Shown here: in pieces, positions 14,401-28,030 of the stretch
Layout: each line of letters begins with the position of its first letter
How positions within the stretch are numbered: position 1 is the stretch's first letter
Assembly: GCA_025642075.2 (NCBI GenBank)
Contig: JAODUO010001584.1
Coordinates: 1 to 64,000, forward strand
From: Ridgeia piscesae
Lineage: Eukaryota > Annelida > Polychaeta > Sabellida > Siboglinidae
Direction of reading: 5' to 3'
DNA: 64,000 nt
The notes under the pieces: model-generated
Told to the model about the DNA's origin: nothing
What the model saw: only the letters and a program-made list of their open reading frames with translations
Database searches by the model: none
Translations under genes and position numbers: made by a program

Positions 14401-17400
14401 CCTCCAGACACCAGATGATCTTCCTTCCCTCTTCCGACTCCCTGTCCTCCCCGCAGGAAGCAGGGACACTGGGCAGAATCTTCACCTGTAGCATTTTTCC
14501 CACCAGGTATTTAAAAAAAAAAAATACAACATTTATTTCAAATGCTGTGCAACGTGTAAACTATACATTAAATACATTCACTAAAACAAAAAAATACGTA
14601 ATTAGGAAAAAATCCTAAAAAATATACATTACATATATAGTAATTTTAGAAAGAAAAACTAGTAAAACAAAATCAATTGATTAAAAGTTGGAAGTGAAAT
14701 TCTAAATATGCTTGTTTAGATTGATGAGTTTATGATTCATATTGCGAAAAAATTACTCACGTTGTCCGGGAAATGCTGCTGGACGTGGGAGAGAAAGGCT
14801 CCACTTGACTGACCCAGGTTGACGACCGTCCAATTCTGGATGGTGTCACCACTGTCAGTTGACACGTGACGCGTCAAATGTGTCATCATGCTGATGAAGC
14901 CATCTCTGTAGCAGTTCTCTGTGACATTTGTCACCTGATTCCGACACTAAAACACCCAAGGATTACACATTGGTGAAAACATTGTTTTCTAAACAGTTGT
15001 TTTGCGCCTGCTGTTGTGTTGTCGCAAAAAAATTGAGTTGATCTGTTTATAATGAATTTAATTGGACAATTTACTCATTTGTCAACTGTCACGTGTCAAC
15101 TGTTATAAAGTGATCATCATGGAACACTAAACAACCTTATTCATTTTATCACCAACATTTGCTTACTGGTCACCTCGGTAACACAGCCACCTTGGAATTA
15201 AGGTCACCTTGGTAACACAGCCACTCGGAATTAAGGTCACCTTATGACAGTCCTTATTTTTTATAACAGCAATACGTAAGATATCAGTATTCGCGTCACT
15301 GACCCGATTCTGTGGCGTATAAATCAATCTTTTGGCAACTGGAATTGTTTATTGACTCCGAGATTGATTAACGCTTTTGTATAGATGCGCCTTTGAGCTT
15401 GGTTTTCAAAGAGTGCAATTGAAGTTATATTAGTATAATAATTAACACATTTTAAGCAAGGTAGCACACTGTTTGGCAAGTACTGGTACATAAATTATAA
15501 AAAAACATCATCATGCTTTGATCAGTATTTTAAATGAACCATGACACCATAAATAATTCAGGCTTGCAACATTATGCAGACATAATGGTGGTATAAAATT
15601 TAATACATTCATGTGTATAAAAACAAGTTGAAACATAAGATAGGTAAAGCCAATTAATGTGGAATCTAAGCAACCACGACACAAATAAAGAGTAAAAACT
15701 GAGTCTTTAGTGACACAGATCATCTGCGCCAAGGCCTGGACGTCTTACCTGGATGGCTTACCTGGGCATTGGTCATTAGGTCATTGTATTGCTGCAGCAG
15801 CTGACGGTCAGAGAACTTGGAGGAAGAAATGCAGGTGACCGGCTGACCCATTACTGCCGTCCATTCCGCCACGTCTGTCTCGTCCACAAAGCAGTGACCC
15901 TGGAAATGTAAATATACTGGCATCTAGGTATGGTCGAGTTACAAGAATGTGGTAATTTTGATTTCACCTGGACCAGTGGAAACAAAGTTGAGAGGCGTTT
16001 CAAGACAAAGACAACGGTGTGACCTCATTGAACAATGGTGTGACCTCGTTGAATGATGTTGTGACCTCACTGAACAACAGTGTGACCTCATTGAACAATG
16101 GTGTGACCTCATTGAACAACGGTGTGACCTCATTGAACAATGGTGTGACCTCATTGAACAATGGTGTGACCTCATTGAACAATGGTGTGACCTCACTGAA
16201 CAATGGTGTGACCTCACTGAACAATGGTGTGACCTCATTGAACAATGGTGTGACCTCACTGAACAATGGTGTGACCTCACTGAACAATGGTGTGACCTCA
16301 CTGAACAATGGTGTGACCTCACTGAACAATGGTGTGACCTCATTGAACAATGGTGTGACCTCACTGAACAACAGTGTGACCTCATTGAACAATGGTGTGA
16401 CCTCATTGAACAATGGTGTGACCTCATTGAACAACGGTGTGACCTCATTGAACAATGGTGTGACCTCATTGAACAATGGTGTGACCTCACTGAACAATGG
16501 TGTGACCTCACTGAACAATGGTGTGACCTCATTGAACAATGGTGTGACCTCATTGAACAAAGTGTGACCTCGTTGAATGATGTGTGACCTCATTGAACAA
16601 CAGTGTGACCTCATTGAACAATGGTGTGACCTCATTGAACAACGGTGTGACCTCATTGAACAATGGTGTGACCTCACTGAACAATGGTGTGACCTCACTG
16701 AACAATGGTGTGACCTCATTGAACAATGGTGTGACCTCATTGAACAATGGTGTGACCTCACTGAACAATGGTGTGACCTCACTGAACAATGGTGTGACCT
16801 CATTGAACAATGGTGTGACCTCATTGAACAATGGTGTGACCTCATTGAACAATGGTGTGACTTCATTGAACAATGGTGTGACCTCATTGAACAACGGTGT
16901 GACCTCATTGAACAATGGTGTGACCTCATTGAACAATGGTGTGACCTCATTGAACAATGGTGTGACCTCATTGAACAATGGTGTGACCTCATTGAACAAT
17001 GGTGTGACCTCATTGAACAATGGTGTGACCTCACTGAACAACGGTGTGACCTCACTGAACAACGGTGTGACCTCATTGAACAATGGTGTGACCTCATTGA
17101 ACAATGGTGTGACCTCACTGAACAACGGTGTGACCTCATTGAACAACGGTGTGACCTCATTGAACAACGGTGTGACCTCACTGAACAACGGTGTGACCTC
17201 ATTGAACAATGGTGTGACCTCATTGAACAATGGTGTGACCTCATTGAACAACGGTGTGACCTCATTGAACAATGGTGTGACCTCATTGAACGACGGTGTG
17301 ACCTCATTGAACAACAGTGTGACCTCATTGAACAATGGTGTGACCTCATTGAACAATGGTGTGACCTCATTGAATGAGTGTGACCTCATTGAACAACGGT

Positions 17401-20400
17401 GTGACCTCATTGAACAATGGTGTGACCTCATTGAACAATGGTGTTCAGAACAACGTGTGACCTCATTGAACAATGGTGTGACCTCATTGAACAACGGTGT
17501 GACCTCATTGAACACATGGTGTGACCTCATTGAACAATGGTGTGACCTCATTGACCAATGGTGTGACCTCATTGAACAATGGTGTGACCTCATTGAACAA
17601 TGGTGTGACCTCATTGAACAACGGTGTGACCTCATTGAACAATGGTGTGACCTCATTGAACAATGGTTTGACCTCATTGAACAATGGTGTGACCTCATTG
17701 AACAATGGTGTGACCTCATTGAACAATGGTGTGACCTCATTGAACAATGGTGTGACCTCATTGAACAACGGTGTGACCTCATTGAACAATGGTGTGACGT
17801 CATTGAACAACGGTGTGACCTCATTGAACAACGGTGTGACCTCATTGAACAATGGTGTGACCTCATTGACCAATGGTGTGACCTCATTGAACAATGGTGT
17901 GACCTCATTGAAATTCAGTCCTCAACAGTCATGCAGCACCCACTGCGTTACGAACAGAACTGTTTATAATATGTTTTTACTTTTCAAGGTTTAAAAATCG
18001 AAATTGCAAAGAATGTCCTAACACAACTTAGAGAGCACTATAGCTTCAATGTATGCACTGTATTATTAAGATCAATATATAAATAAATGCTAAAAACCTG
18101 TGGGACAGAAAATGTACTGCGTAACAACATTGCTCAGCGTATCCCGCTGTGTTGCGGCAGTGTCTGCCCTACCTGTAGCCATGTGACCTCCGTGTCACAC
18201 ACGTCGTAGCCCTGCATCTGCCAGACTCGTTGTTGCCATGGCAACTGTATGTTCACCTGACGTTCCACAAAGCTCCCTTTGTGGCGCTTTCGTCCGCGGT
18301 AGAGATGTGGCGACGACTTGTGATGGTCCCGATCCACCTGAGCAATACAGATTTAACAAGGTCTAAAGCAAGGGTGCCCGCTCATAGGTTTTTTTTTGTC
18401 ATTCACAATTACATTTATTTACCGCGACTACAACATGCGTGTTGAAGGTTACTGACTGCCAATTTATGTTTAGTTTCTTATTAAGCTCGGTACAATGTTC
18501 GCAATTTGAACATTTTGTTTGCTCTTTAACAGCCTACTGAGAACTTATTTATTTACACGAAACTATGATAATGAATAAGATGATTTATACAGGCCATTGA
18601 ACTTAGCACTGGACAATTCACAGGACTTTCTGGCGACGCTGACTCTACAATGAATTTATTAACATTTTAATTTTAACTAATTTATTTATACATCGAACTG
18701 GACGTTTTTACAGGACTTTTTTAATTGACATTATAACTGATAATCATTTATTTTATTAACTGATTTATTGTCATTTCTTTATAATTTTGTGTATACATAT
18801 AATATTGATTTACTATAAGTTTGATAAGGCACAAAATAAGGGCAGCCCAATATTGTTACTAATCAAACATTTTCTTGACTGCGCTGGGCCTGCATTCAGC
18901 AACTCAACAATTAATGCACAAAGATTGATCGTACAAAAAGTACATCACACCAAAGGTAAGGGTAAGATCGTATATACCACAGTATCCAGTCCACAGGAGT
19001 GCTAAAGATTCTTCACTCCCTGGCTGACTAACACAGATAAGTGAACTGCAGCAACGTAGAGTAAACAGACTGGCTCAACTTTCAACACAGCTGCACAAGA
19101 GAGAAGCCTGGGTTCTTTAGATTGAGTCGGTTGCTCTAACCACTATGCTACAGCGTCCCACTACTTAAATACAGCGAGGACTAGCAGGATGGAGTTACAC
19201 TCACCAGGTGGAAGTCGGGAACGACTCTCTGATTGTTGTCGATGGCCACTAGGTGGCACCTCTCCAGGTACATCCACGCACAACACTGCTTCACTCTCTC
19301 CATCCGCGAGTGCTCTTCCGTGCTCATATTCTCGAACCAGCGAAGATTTCGCACGATCGTCTCGATCTGCTGCTCGACAAACAGGTGGCAGCACTGTCGG
19401 TGCTGCTGCATGAATGACTCGGATATGTTGTCGCGAGAATACATGACGGTGTGCGGTTTACTGGGGCCTGGAATGTACACAAAAGGGCATTAGGCAGGCA
19501 CGTATTGCCAGGGGTGAGAGAACACTTAGGAGTCCAGTGCGGAAAGGGGTGGTGGAAATGCTGGTAGCTGTAACAAGGTAATATACAGTCATTCACTTGA
19601 GTAATTTATTCTCATAACACGAACTGTCGCTAGCCTGAGTTGGAGACACAGTCAATACCACTCGGGTCTCGGGATGATACAACTAGGATGAGACATCAGA
19701 TCTATTTTGTCGTTAAAATGACAATTCCTGGGAGTATCTACCTAATACCCTCTCTTGGAAGAAATATGCAAGTCACGAGAGAATAGCCAATGAATAATCA
19801 ACTCTGACAAAAAGTGAAAAGGACAAACTTTTCTCTAAAAACTATTAACATATGTATCGGTATATGTATTATAAATTTAATTTTTATATCAGGATCATTG
19901 TTTTAAACAATAAATAATAATAACGCTTCATTTGCCATTTTCGACATGCAATGTGTCCTGGTGTTTGAATGTACACTGTATTATGTTGTGCCTATCTACA
20001 ATAAAATGAGATATAAATAATATAATGTCCTTTAAACATATAAATAAGCCAGTAGTTTTTTTATTTTGGATTACTAAATAAATAAATATATCTAAAACAT
20101 CCTTTAAAGCAATAAATGTTATATATAGTTCAAAATTATTATGTTAAGCAAATAAATATTATATATTAAAAATGTCCTTTAAAATTGTAAACTATCTACT
20201 TACAATTATTAGGTTAAGCTAAAAGTTCACAATAAAAGAAGATTTTAACATGAACGGTGATTGCACACGTAAAAAATATGAATTAAGCTTATACGTGTAA
20301 AACATTTTCACCCCATCCCTAATTATAGATACCCAGAAAGTGATGAAATGGACGACATACCAAGAAAGCGTGTAAACTGCTCAAGGGGTTGGCTGGCCCT

Positions 20401-23208
20401 GTAGTTGACAGCAATGACATACACCTCTGAGTTACCTGCCTTGCTCGTCGCTGGCTTAAACACATTCACCTGTGAGCAAGACAGAAACAAACGTAAAACA
20501 CACAAGTTGTCTTTCTTTCATCTTTCACTTCCATTTTCCTCTGGCCGTGTCTTCACTGTAATGTTCCCGTATTGGTGGGTTAAATATCATCACATCTTTT
20601 GCATGATTTTAACAGAGATTAACAGAGATATTACACCTCGACGATCTTGTCTTCTGACCTGCCTATAACTAAGCCTCTTTTCTCAGGAATGTTGCCACTG
20701 TCTATAATTTGGCTTCAACTTTAATGTTTTAGTTTCTGACATGGTCTTCCCTGGTCCCCATACCCATGCAGGGGGCACGGAGCATTCTCTTTCCCACTAC
20801 ACATAAGCACAAGACAGAACAATTGTCTGTGAGCTACAATATGACGTTTACTGGAAACGATCTAACCTAGGATTACAGTTATGGAACTTTATTTGTCACT
20901 GAGCAAGTATCTAGTTTTTCATTTGTCCACTGGGCCCCTGTCCACAGGGCAACTGGCCAGAGGGTAACTGACCACTGGGCAACTGGCCAGAGGGTAACTG
21001 ACCACTGGGCAACTGGCCACCTGTTCATTACACAACTGTCTGCTAGACAACTGTCCATTGGGCAACTGTACACTGGGTATCTGGCCATTGGGCAACTGTC
21101 CACTGGGTAACTGTCCACTGGGTAACTGTCCACTGGGCAACTGTCCACTGGGCAATTGACCACTGGCAACTGTGAGTGAACTGTCCTACATTAGCGTAAC
21201 TTGGACAGAGCTGGTGAGAAAGTGACGCACCTGGTGAAACAGTTGACACAACAGGTACATGAGACACACGGACGAGTCCTCAAGCAACGTGAACATCTTG
21301 ATGACTAGAGTGCCACCTGGTGAGAGAATCTGTAAGCCGGCAATCAGCTCGCAGTAGTGAAGCTGTGCCACCAGTTGCTCTTGTTCCGCGGGATTGTTCG
21401 CACAGTCGATGCTGCCATCTGCTGTCACCTGGTGGAGTTAATTATATATCAACGTGTACTATGCTGTCACCTGGCGGTGTTAATTACACGTCAATGGGTA
21501 TTGTTCGCATAGTGTTAAGTAAGGACTTTTTTATCAGCTGATACATAGATTGATTAACATTAACAATTTTAAAATATGAGAAAATTAGTAATTTTATATG
21601 TAAATAAAAATATGCATTTATAACAAATAACCAACGCTCTGGTTAAAATTATGGTGTATTCCTGTTGTGGCTAATTAAGAGCTCTGTTTACATTATTAGT
21701 TTATCATAACGAAGCAGGGCCACTATTTAGTCATTGGTATCAGATGGAGATGAAAACTGCCAAAATATATTACAGAAGTACACTGGTTTAAAGTAAGTTA
21801 GAACGAATATGAGGGAAATTACACCAATATTTCAAACACATACCCATATTACAAGATTTTCCCTTCATGCATTGCAATTGGATTACTTAAAGTTAACCTA
21901 CAGATTAGACAAAACAAGAAATGTGACAGCAATTTAGTTTAAACTATCTTATCTATTTATAAGTTATTAATCCATCAATTATCAATCAGAAAACACTAAT
22001 AAATAAACACTGACTTACCAAATGAACATTCCCCAGGCGCCTACAGACTTCTCCCAGTTTCACAATGTTACCTGCCGTCATTATGTCCCCAGTGTTGTCG
22101 TCACCAAAATACCAGTTCTTTAATGTGTCGAATATAAAACGATCATCATCAATCATGCGCGTGTGGTCATTGCCTTCATAGTATGGATTCAGTGTGTTCG
22201 CCAGCCAACCCCACTTCTTGCAGCCCCCTGCAAAAGTGAATTATATAATACTACACAGTACATTTAAATGATGTCCTCAGAATGTTCAGTTGATTGAGTT
22301 TGTTTGATAAAATGATATACATGCACATAAACATATTAAGAAACAAAAGCAAATATTTAATGGTGGTGGTTTAAATAATATGCACTCTGTCATATAATTA
22401 TAGTGTCACTTTATTTAGTGTGTGTAGTTGTTTCTTGACACAACTGTGCCAATGCCTAGGTTTTATTTGTTAACTTCTTATGACTGCATCATGCATGTTG
22501 AAGCTTTACTGCCTGCCAATTTGTGTTAATTATTTTATTAAGCTTGGAACAATTGTTTGCAGTTTGAAAGATTCTGCCTACAATGGTAAACAAAACATCT
22601 AAATTTAAAAGAAAATTGATTGGGAAGAATGCAGCGACGAACATAGTTAACTGTAAAACCTTTTGATGATAAACTTGTTCTAGACAGCAGACTTTTGAAA
22701 AAGGTTCAACTAAGGAAGAGAAAGCCTATGTGTAGCGATACTTACCCACTGACTTGATGTAGTGATTGAGACTGGTGATAAATGCTCCTGGTGCCTCACA
22801 AAGATGTACAGAGTTGAACTCGTCGCCATCGCATGGAATCAAAGGAAAGTTTGTCTGTATCTCATAGAACTTGCACCAGGCTTGTGTGCATAGCTCGGGT
22901 CGAACGTGCCTCTTCACGTATGGTATGACGTACCCCGCTCGGTTCATGACACTGGTGTGTTGGTGCCACTCCGCAATGTCCTTGGAACTGAGCAAGCTTT
23001 TTGTTTCGTTTAGCCTCACTTTGAGGGCCTGCAACTCTGGATCTTGCCATGGCAGACTTGTGAAGACGTCCGATGAACTCGCAGAAGTGAGGCTCTCGGC
23101 GTCAAGAGTTGGATAAGTGAAACATTTAACAAATGATGATTCCGCCTCCTGCTTGATGTCTTCACCAAAGTTTGTTGTGCCACTGGATTTCTTTTTATGA
23201 CGAAACAT
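11463..23208 (-). CDS. CMTR2: Cap-specific mRNA (nucleoside-2'-O-)-methyltransferase 2, 12 exons
   Basis: Exons in coding order on the minus strand: 22746-23208, 22019-22227, 21231-21428, 20361-20469, 19205-19467, 18173-18337, 15762-15899, 14761-14946, 14318-14485, 13293-13391, 12446-12632, 11463-11572. All are GT-AG, the phases agree, and the product is about 764 aa (human CMTR2 is 770). CMTR2 methylates the 2'-O-ribose of the second transcribed nucleotide of capped mRNA, making cap 2. The N-terminal Rossmann-like domain shows CTQAWCKF with catalytic K113, the SAM-binding CEAPGAF (137-143), VTADGS with D228, LVIKMFT with K268 and NSEVYV with E305; together this is the K-D-K-E tetrad. [15 protein letters not shown] is close to the vertebrate sequence. 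The C-terminal half is the divergent, degenerate methyltransferase-like domain and ends in a basic/acidic helix. An in-frame TGA lies upstream of the ATG. Introns carry minisatellites and SINEs. Confidence 0.96.
12990..13224 (-). mobile_element. tRNA-derived SINE-like element in CMTR2 intron 10
   Basis: On the minus strand the head reads GGAGCGGTGGTCGTGTGATA with AGAGCGCC, a recognisable tRNA A-box region, and GATGGTCCAATCCC about 45 bp later stands where a B box should be. The tRNA-unrelated body continues toward 12990. The B box is degenerate, so the element is old. It lies between CMTR2 exons 10 and 11. Confidence 0.55.
13512..14317. other. CMTR2 intron 9 (14317-13392), possible decayed retroposon
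   Basis: The stretch AGATAGCTTTATTGCCATGT near 13540 resembles a LINE 3' end (minus-strand polyadenylation sense). The part at 13850-14110 is higher in GC than its flanks and may be transposon-derived, but I could not name it. Confidence 0.35.
15172..15246. repeat. ~35-bp tandem repeat in CMTR2 intron 7
   Basis: Two and a half copies containing GGTCACCT, GGTAACACAGCCAC and GGAATTAA. Confidence 0.8.
16014..17911. repeat. 21-bp minisatellite, ~90 copies, in CMTR2 intron 6
   Basis: The unit is GTGTGACCTCATTGAACAAT plus G, with T/C at the ATTG/ACTG and AATG/ACGG positions. A few units carry small deletions or insertions (near 16560, 17375, 17445 and 17515). With 21-bp periodicity, frames on both strands stay open for up to about 1.4 kb, giving artefactual repeats such as [14 protein letters not shown] and MRSHHCS. 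Confidence 0.98.
19096..19160 (-). mobile_element. tRNA-like SINE head remnant in CMTR2 intron 5
   Basis: The minus strand reads CTGTAGCATAGTGGTTAGAG, a good A-box region, followed by AGAACCCAGGCTT where a B box would be. No body or tail is clear. It could be a decayed tRNA pseudogene instead. Confidence 0.45.
20930..21172. repeat. 15-bp minisatellite in CMTR2 intron 3
   Basis: Degenerate copies of ACTGTCCACTGGGCA, with a subset of longer units containing GGCCAGAGGGTAACTGACC. Confidence 0.93.
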
Positions 23209-23985
23209 TTTTAGCTGACCAGAGGGACTGCATCAATGTGCAATGGCTATGTTTTATGTATCATTGCTCATTTCTTGTTACTTCATACTCTTGGAGCTGA
23301 AACAATTTAAATAGTGCACATTTATTTGCTCATAAAATTTTGAACATATGTAGTTTCTTTTATTAATATAATATATTCCACTGCAAATGGAGTCACTTCA
23401 GACCACAGCAATCTGATACTATTAAGGTTATGCCTGATTCACAACAATGACTACAATAAAATAATTGTACAGGCTGTACACCGATATATATCTGAATTAT
23501 GTTAAACTGTTCTGATTCTATTAAGGTCACAGCTGTTTCACTACATGAATAAAAAATATATTACACTAATTTAGAACTTAATTATGCACTCATTTGAGGC
23601 AAAAAAGACAGTACAAACAGACTTTGTTCAGTTTGTCCCATTCCAAGCAAATGGGTGCAGTAACACAAAATTAAACACATGATCGATACACTGGCAGCTG
23701 GCATAAAGCTGAGCATTATTATTTGGATGTCAAACTGCGTAACATAATGATGCATGAAAATGGCTGAATTAACGAACAATGACTACCCCGGGGTAGAAGT
23801 AAAAGTTATAATAGGTGGGCCCCGATTCTACACAAGTGCCTCGGCTTTAAATTATGCGAGCAACTGATATCATGTCACCACCAATGGCACCATTATCGTC
23901 ATCATTAAATAATATATAAATTGATCACATCAGTGAATCCAGTCCATCAGACTCAGTCAGTGTCAGTGAAAGCAAACTAAATCAA
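23209..23985. other. CMTR2 5' flank; no further feature seen
   Basis: AT-rich with no TATA box or CpG cluster I can support. The 5' UTR and promoter of CMTR2 presumably lie here. Confidence 0.4.
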
Positions 23986-24346
23986 AACCAAGCCACCCAT
24001 TGGTCGACTATGAAACAAAGAAGCTGATCCGAAGGAGGAACAGGATTCACAAACGCTGGAAAAAGTGTGGAGATGAAAATCTGAAACAGGAATTCAAATT
24101 GCTGAAACGGCAAGTCCAGAAAAGCCTGCGCCGCCTTTACTGGAGACATGTAGAAAACCTGATCTCAGATGACGTGACAAACCCTACCTCCTCCAAGAAG
24201 AAGTTCTGGTGCTTCATCAAAGCAAGAAGAACTGAGGGGATGGGAGTCTCTCCACTCAAAAATACTGGGAAACTCATTACAGACCCAAAAGAACAAGCCC
24301 AGCTTCTCAATAACCAATTTTGTTCTGTGTTCAGTCCCAGAGATAC
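23985..24346 (+). mobile_element. Host LINE, 5' part (interrupted)
   Basis: The frame reads YETKKLIRRRNRIHKRWKKC, then SSKKKFWCFIKARR, then NNQFCSVFSPRDT. This is the linker between endonuclease and reverse transcriptase in CR1/jockey-type LINEs. The endonuclease is missing, so the copy is 5'-truncated near 23985. The frame is cut at 24346 by the insertion of another LINE and resumes at 26361. Confidence 0.85.
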
Positions 24347-26360
24347 TTCACTTCACTTTACTTTATTGTCCTTAAAAAGGATATGCATTTTACAACTCAT
24401 GATCACATCTAAAATATATGGGATGGTCTCAACAAAATGCAAATGAATTTCCAGATGTATACACTACAAGAACAATTCAATCGGGTGACATCAATATGAC
24501 TCATTTAGCATTCAACATTCTAATGGCCACCGGCACAAAACTCCTGCTATAGCGACATGTTTTACATTTTATACAACGGTATCTCCTTTGAGACGGAAGT
24601 ACATGGAAGAATGTAGAGAGCGGGTGATCAGACTCAGTAGCGACAGCTCGAGCTTTCTTCAAAATTGCATGGTCGATTATTTCGGAGAGCTTTGGTGTAG
24701 GTAAACCAATGATCTTGGCAGAAACATGTGAGATTTTCAGAAGCCTGTTACGGTTTTTCACAGAAAGAGCAGGGTAGTAACAAATGGTGCAGTAGGTTAA
24801 GAGAGGCTCAATTATGCTACGGTAAAGGCGTAGAAGAAGTAGTGGATCAACATAGAAAGCTCGTAACTTTCGAAGAACGTGCAGTAGCTGCTGAGACTTC
24901 TTTTGCACGGCTGTAACATGCTCTGTAAATGACAATTTTTCATCTAATATAACACCGAGGTATTTGAATGAATCAACCTGTTCCACAGGTTCACCGTTGA
25001 TGACAATAGGACTAATGACAGTTCTATTACGACGGAAGTCGATGCACATTTCTTTCGGTTTGAAAACATTCAGATGCAGAAAATTGTTACTGCACCAACT
25101 AGAGAAACGTACCACTGAAGAAAGATATGACTGGTATGAGGCAAAATCATTCAAAAGAGCGAGCATGGCTGTATCATCAGAAAACCTCACAAATTGGGTA
25201 GATGAGTCAACACTACGACAGTCATTTGTATACAAGGTGTACAAAAATGGACTCAGTACACAACCGAGGCGCACCTGTGTTGCTAACAAGCACTGGTGAC
25301 TTTATGTCACCCACTCGAACACACTGCGGGCGATTACTTAAGAAATTGAAAACCCAGTGAACAAGTGCGGCTGGAACTTCTAGTTTCTGTAGTTTATCAA
25401 TCATGACATGCCTTTGTATTGTGTTAAATGCTGAACTGAAATCTATAAATAAGATTCGAGCATAGTTGCCAGCTGTCTCCATGTGTTCAAATAGTTTGTG
25501 TAAAAGGCAAGCTATTGCATCGTCAGTGCCTCTTCTGGAACGGTAAGCGAATTGATATGGGTCCAGTTGAGATTGAACATGTGGGAGAATGTGAGACAAA
25601 ATCAGTCTTTCAAAACATTTCATGACGATGGACATTAGGGCCACAGGTCTGAAGTGGTTTAACTCTGACGGTGATGACATTTTAGGGACGGGTACCACTA
25701 CAGACGTTTTCCAGATGGTTGGAATCACACCTATATCCACAGACTGTTTAAACAGTGGCTGAAATACCGGACCTAACTCAATTGCACACTCTTTAAGTAA
25801 GCGGCCTGGAATGCCATCTGGACCAGGAGCTTTATTAGCCTTGCACTTTTTGAATTGATTTGTGACATCCACGGTAGAAATGTCAATATCACCTGGTACG
25901 GGTAAAGGGCCAACAGCTAGGAGCGACTCACACTCAATAGAAAAATCATGGCTGTCAAATCTGTTATAAAACAAATTTAAGTCTGAAGCAAATTTCAATG
26001 GATCAGTAGTTGAAGGGACAGATAATCTGTCCAAACGACCTGACATCTTTTTCAAATGCGCAAAGGCCTGTTTAGTGTTCATGCAGCTAAACTCATTTTC
26101 AACCTTTTCACGATACCTTTGTTTTGCTTGTGAGATTTCTGTTTGTAGCTGTCTGTGTGCGTTTTTCATTGTGTGTATGTCCTTAGAGCGGTATGCGATT
26201 TGTTTGTTCTTAAGCGTGTTTTTTATATCAGACGTGATCCAAGGCTTTGAATTAGGATAAACAGTCACAGTTTTCATTGGAATGGTAGAGTCCATGCAAA
26301 AGGTAATGTAGTCCGTAATGATAGAAGCATGTTCATTTAAGTTCACGGAATCAGGTGCAA
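24347..26360 (-). mobile_element. Inserted LINE, opposite strand, 5'-truncated, one frameshift
   Basis: A minus-strand ORF2 fragment with NKAPGPDGIPGRLLKE, FRPVALMSIVMKCFERLI, LFIDFSSAFNTIQ, GCVLSPFLYTLYTNDC, RFSDDTAML (the catalytic box, normally YADD or FADD) and YLGVILDEKLSF. It ends with a stop at about 24501. A frameshift near 25290 splits the ORF into two overlapping frames just before the GCVLSP motif. The 3' end is made of TTCACTTCACTTTACTTTA (on +), a short-repeat tail. AGATAC occurs at 24341-24346 and again at 26361-26366, a 6-bp target-site duplication. The motifs resemble Rex1/CR1-group elements. Confidence 0.92.
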
Positions 26361-28030
26361 AGATACTGTTACTGCTGAGGAGTTTAAACTATGTTGCCCC
26401 CCAAAACCAGACCTTCCTGAGTACACAGACTGCAAAAACATCAACATTACCGAAGAAGGGGTGAAGAAACTGCTTCTAAACTTAGACCCTAACAAAGCCT
26501 GTGGTCCTGATGGGATCTCACCAAGATAGTTGCAGAAGAAGTCACACCAGCCCTTACCTTGCTCTTCCGAAACTCCTACCAGACTGGAACATTACCACTT
26601 GACTGGAAATTAGCCCATATCACGCCTGTCTTCAAGAAGGGAGAACAATACAAGGCAGAAAACTACCGCCCCATGCATGCATAGCCTGCAAGGTGATGGA
26701 GCACATCATCGCCAGTCACATCATGTCTGAAGAACAGCATTCTCTGCCCAGAGCAGCATGGCTTCCGATGCGGACGGTCCTGTGAGATGCAACTTCTGGG
26801 GTACGTGGATGAAATAAGCGAAGAGCTGGAGAGGGGAAACCAGGAGGACACCATTGTCCTTGACTTTGAAAAAGCATTCGACAAGGTGAGCCATACCATT
26901 CTAGTTCACAAGCTGCGTCGCTATGGAATTGGAGGTCGCCTCAATACATGGATTGACAGCTTTCTCGAGAACAGACAGCAGGCTGTAGTGGTTGGGTGAA
27001 AGAGATCAAACTTCATGCCTGTGGACTCGGGAGTCCCCCAGGGATCAGTCGTCGGCCTGTGTCTCTTCCTTCTGTACATCAATGACCTACCCATAGACAT
27101 TGAATCAAAAACCCAACTGTTTGCTGATGACACCCTGTGCAGTAATACCATTAAACACAAAGAGGACCAGAAAAAGCTGCCCGTTGAGTGCCACCCAAGA
27201 AAAAAAATTGTACTGTCATACCACCTACACGGACACAACCTGCAAAACGTCAGCACAGCAAAATACCTTGGCATAAACATACAGGACAACCTGAATTGGG
27301 GATTCCACATAGACACTATCAGCAATAAAAGCGAACAAGACACTTGGTTTTCTCAGAAGAAACCTAAAAATCGGAAACAAGAAAACCAAAGAAACAGCAT
27401 ATAAAGCTTTTGTACGCCCAATCCTGGAGTACTCGGCCACTGTCTGGGACCCACGCTCGGCAAACAACATAAAAACAATAGAAAAAGTCCAACACCGTGC
27501 AGCAAGATGGGTTACAAATAGACACCACCAGACGTCCTGTGTCAACTCCATCATCGACTCTCTTGCCTGGCCCACACTCCAACAATGCCGAAAAAAAGCT
27601 CGCCTTGAAATGTTTTACAAATTTCACCACCACCTCGTCACCATTGATTCTGAATACCTACCACGGCCAACAGATCAAGCCACAGAAAGAACAACATACA
27701 CAGCTACAACATCCCCTACTGCAGGACACAGTACAGACAGATGTCATTCTTCCCCCGGACCATCCCAGAATGGAACAGCCTCCCCCAGGAAATAATGGCA
27801 GCCATGTCCCTGGACTGTTTCAAGTCCAGGCTTGATGTCCACCTGTAAGTTAATTGTAACCAGACAGACCACCCTCCCATTCCCCCTCCTCTCTTATTTA
27901 TTATGTCTACTACCCCCCTATACTATGCCACACACCATTTCACTACATTTCAGAAGTGTCTACTGCAACCTCCAAAAATCAGCGTAATCATCACAACATT
28001 GATGTTAGCTGATTAATAGAAGAAGAAGCC
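26361..28030 (+). mobile_element. Host LINE, 3' part: reverse transcriptase to 3' end
   Basis: Resumes as DTVTAEEF and continues through NKACGPDGIS, PVFKKGEQYKAENYRPM, LDFEKAFDKVSHTILVHKLR, VDSGVPQGSVVG, LFADDT (catalytic box intact), TAKYLGINI and LEYSATVWDP to a C-terminal CFKSRLDVHL and stop near 27847. Frameshifts near 26680-26770 and 27390, plus an in-frame stop near 27000, make it non-functional. The 3' UTR ends about 28030 in AGAAGAAGAAG. Confidence 0.9.

Noticed and set aside
15939..17994. Six long overlapping frames on both strands
   Set aside because: All follow from a stop-free 21-bp repeat in an intron of CMTR2; the flanking splice sites exclude them from the mRNA.
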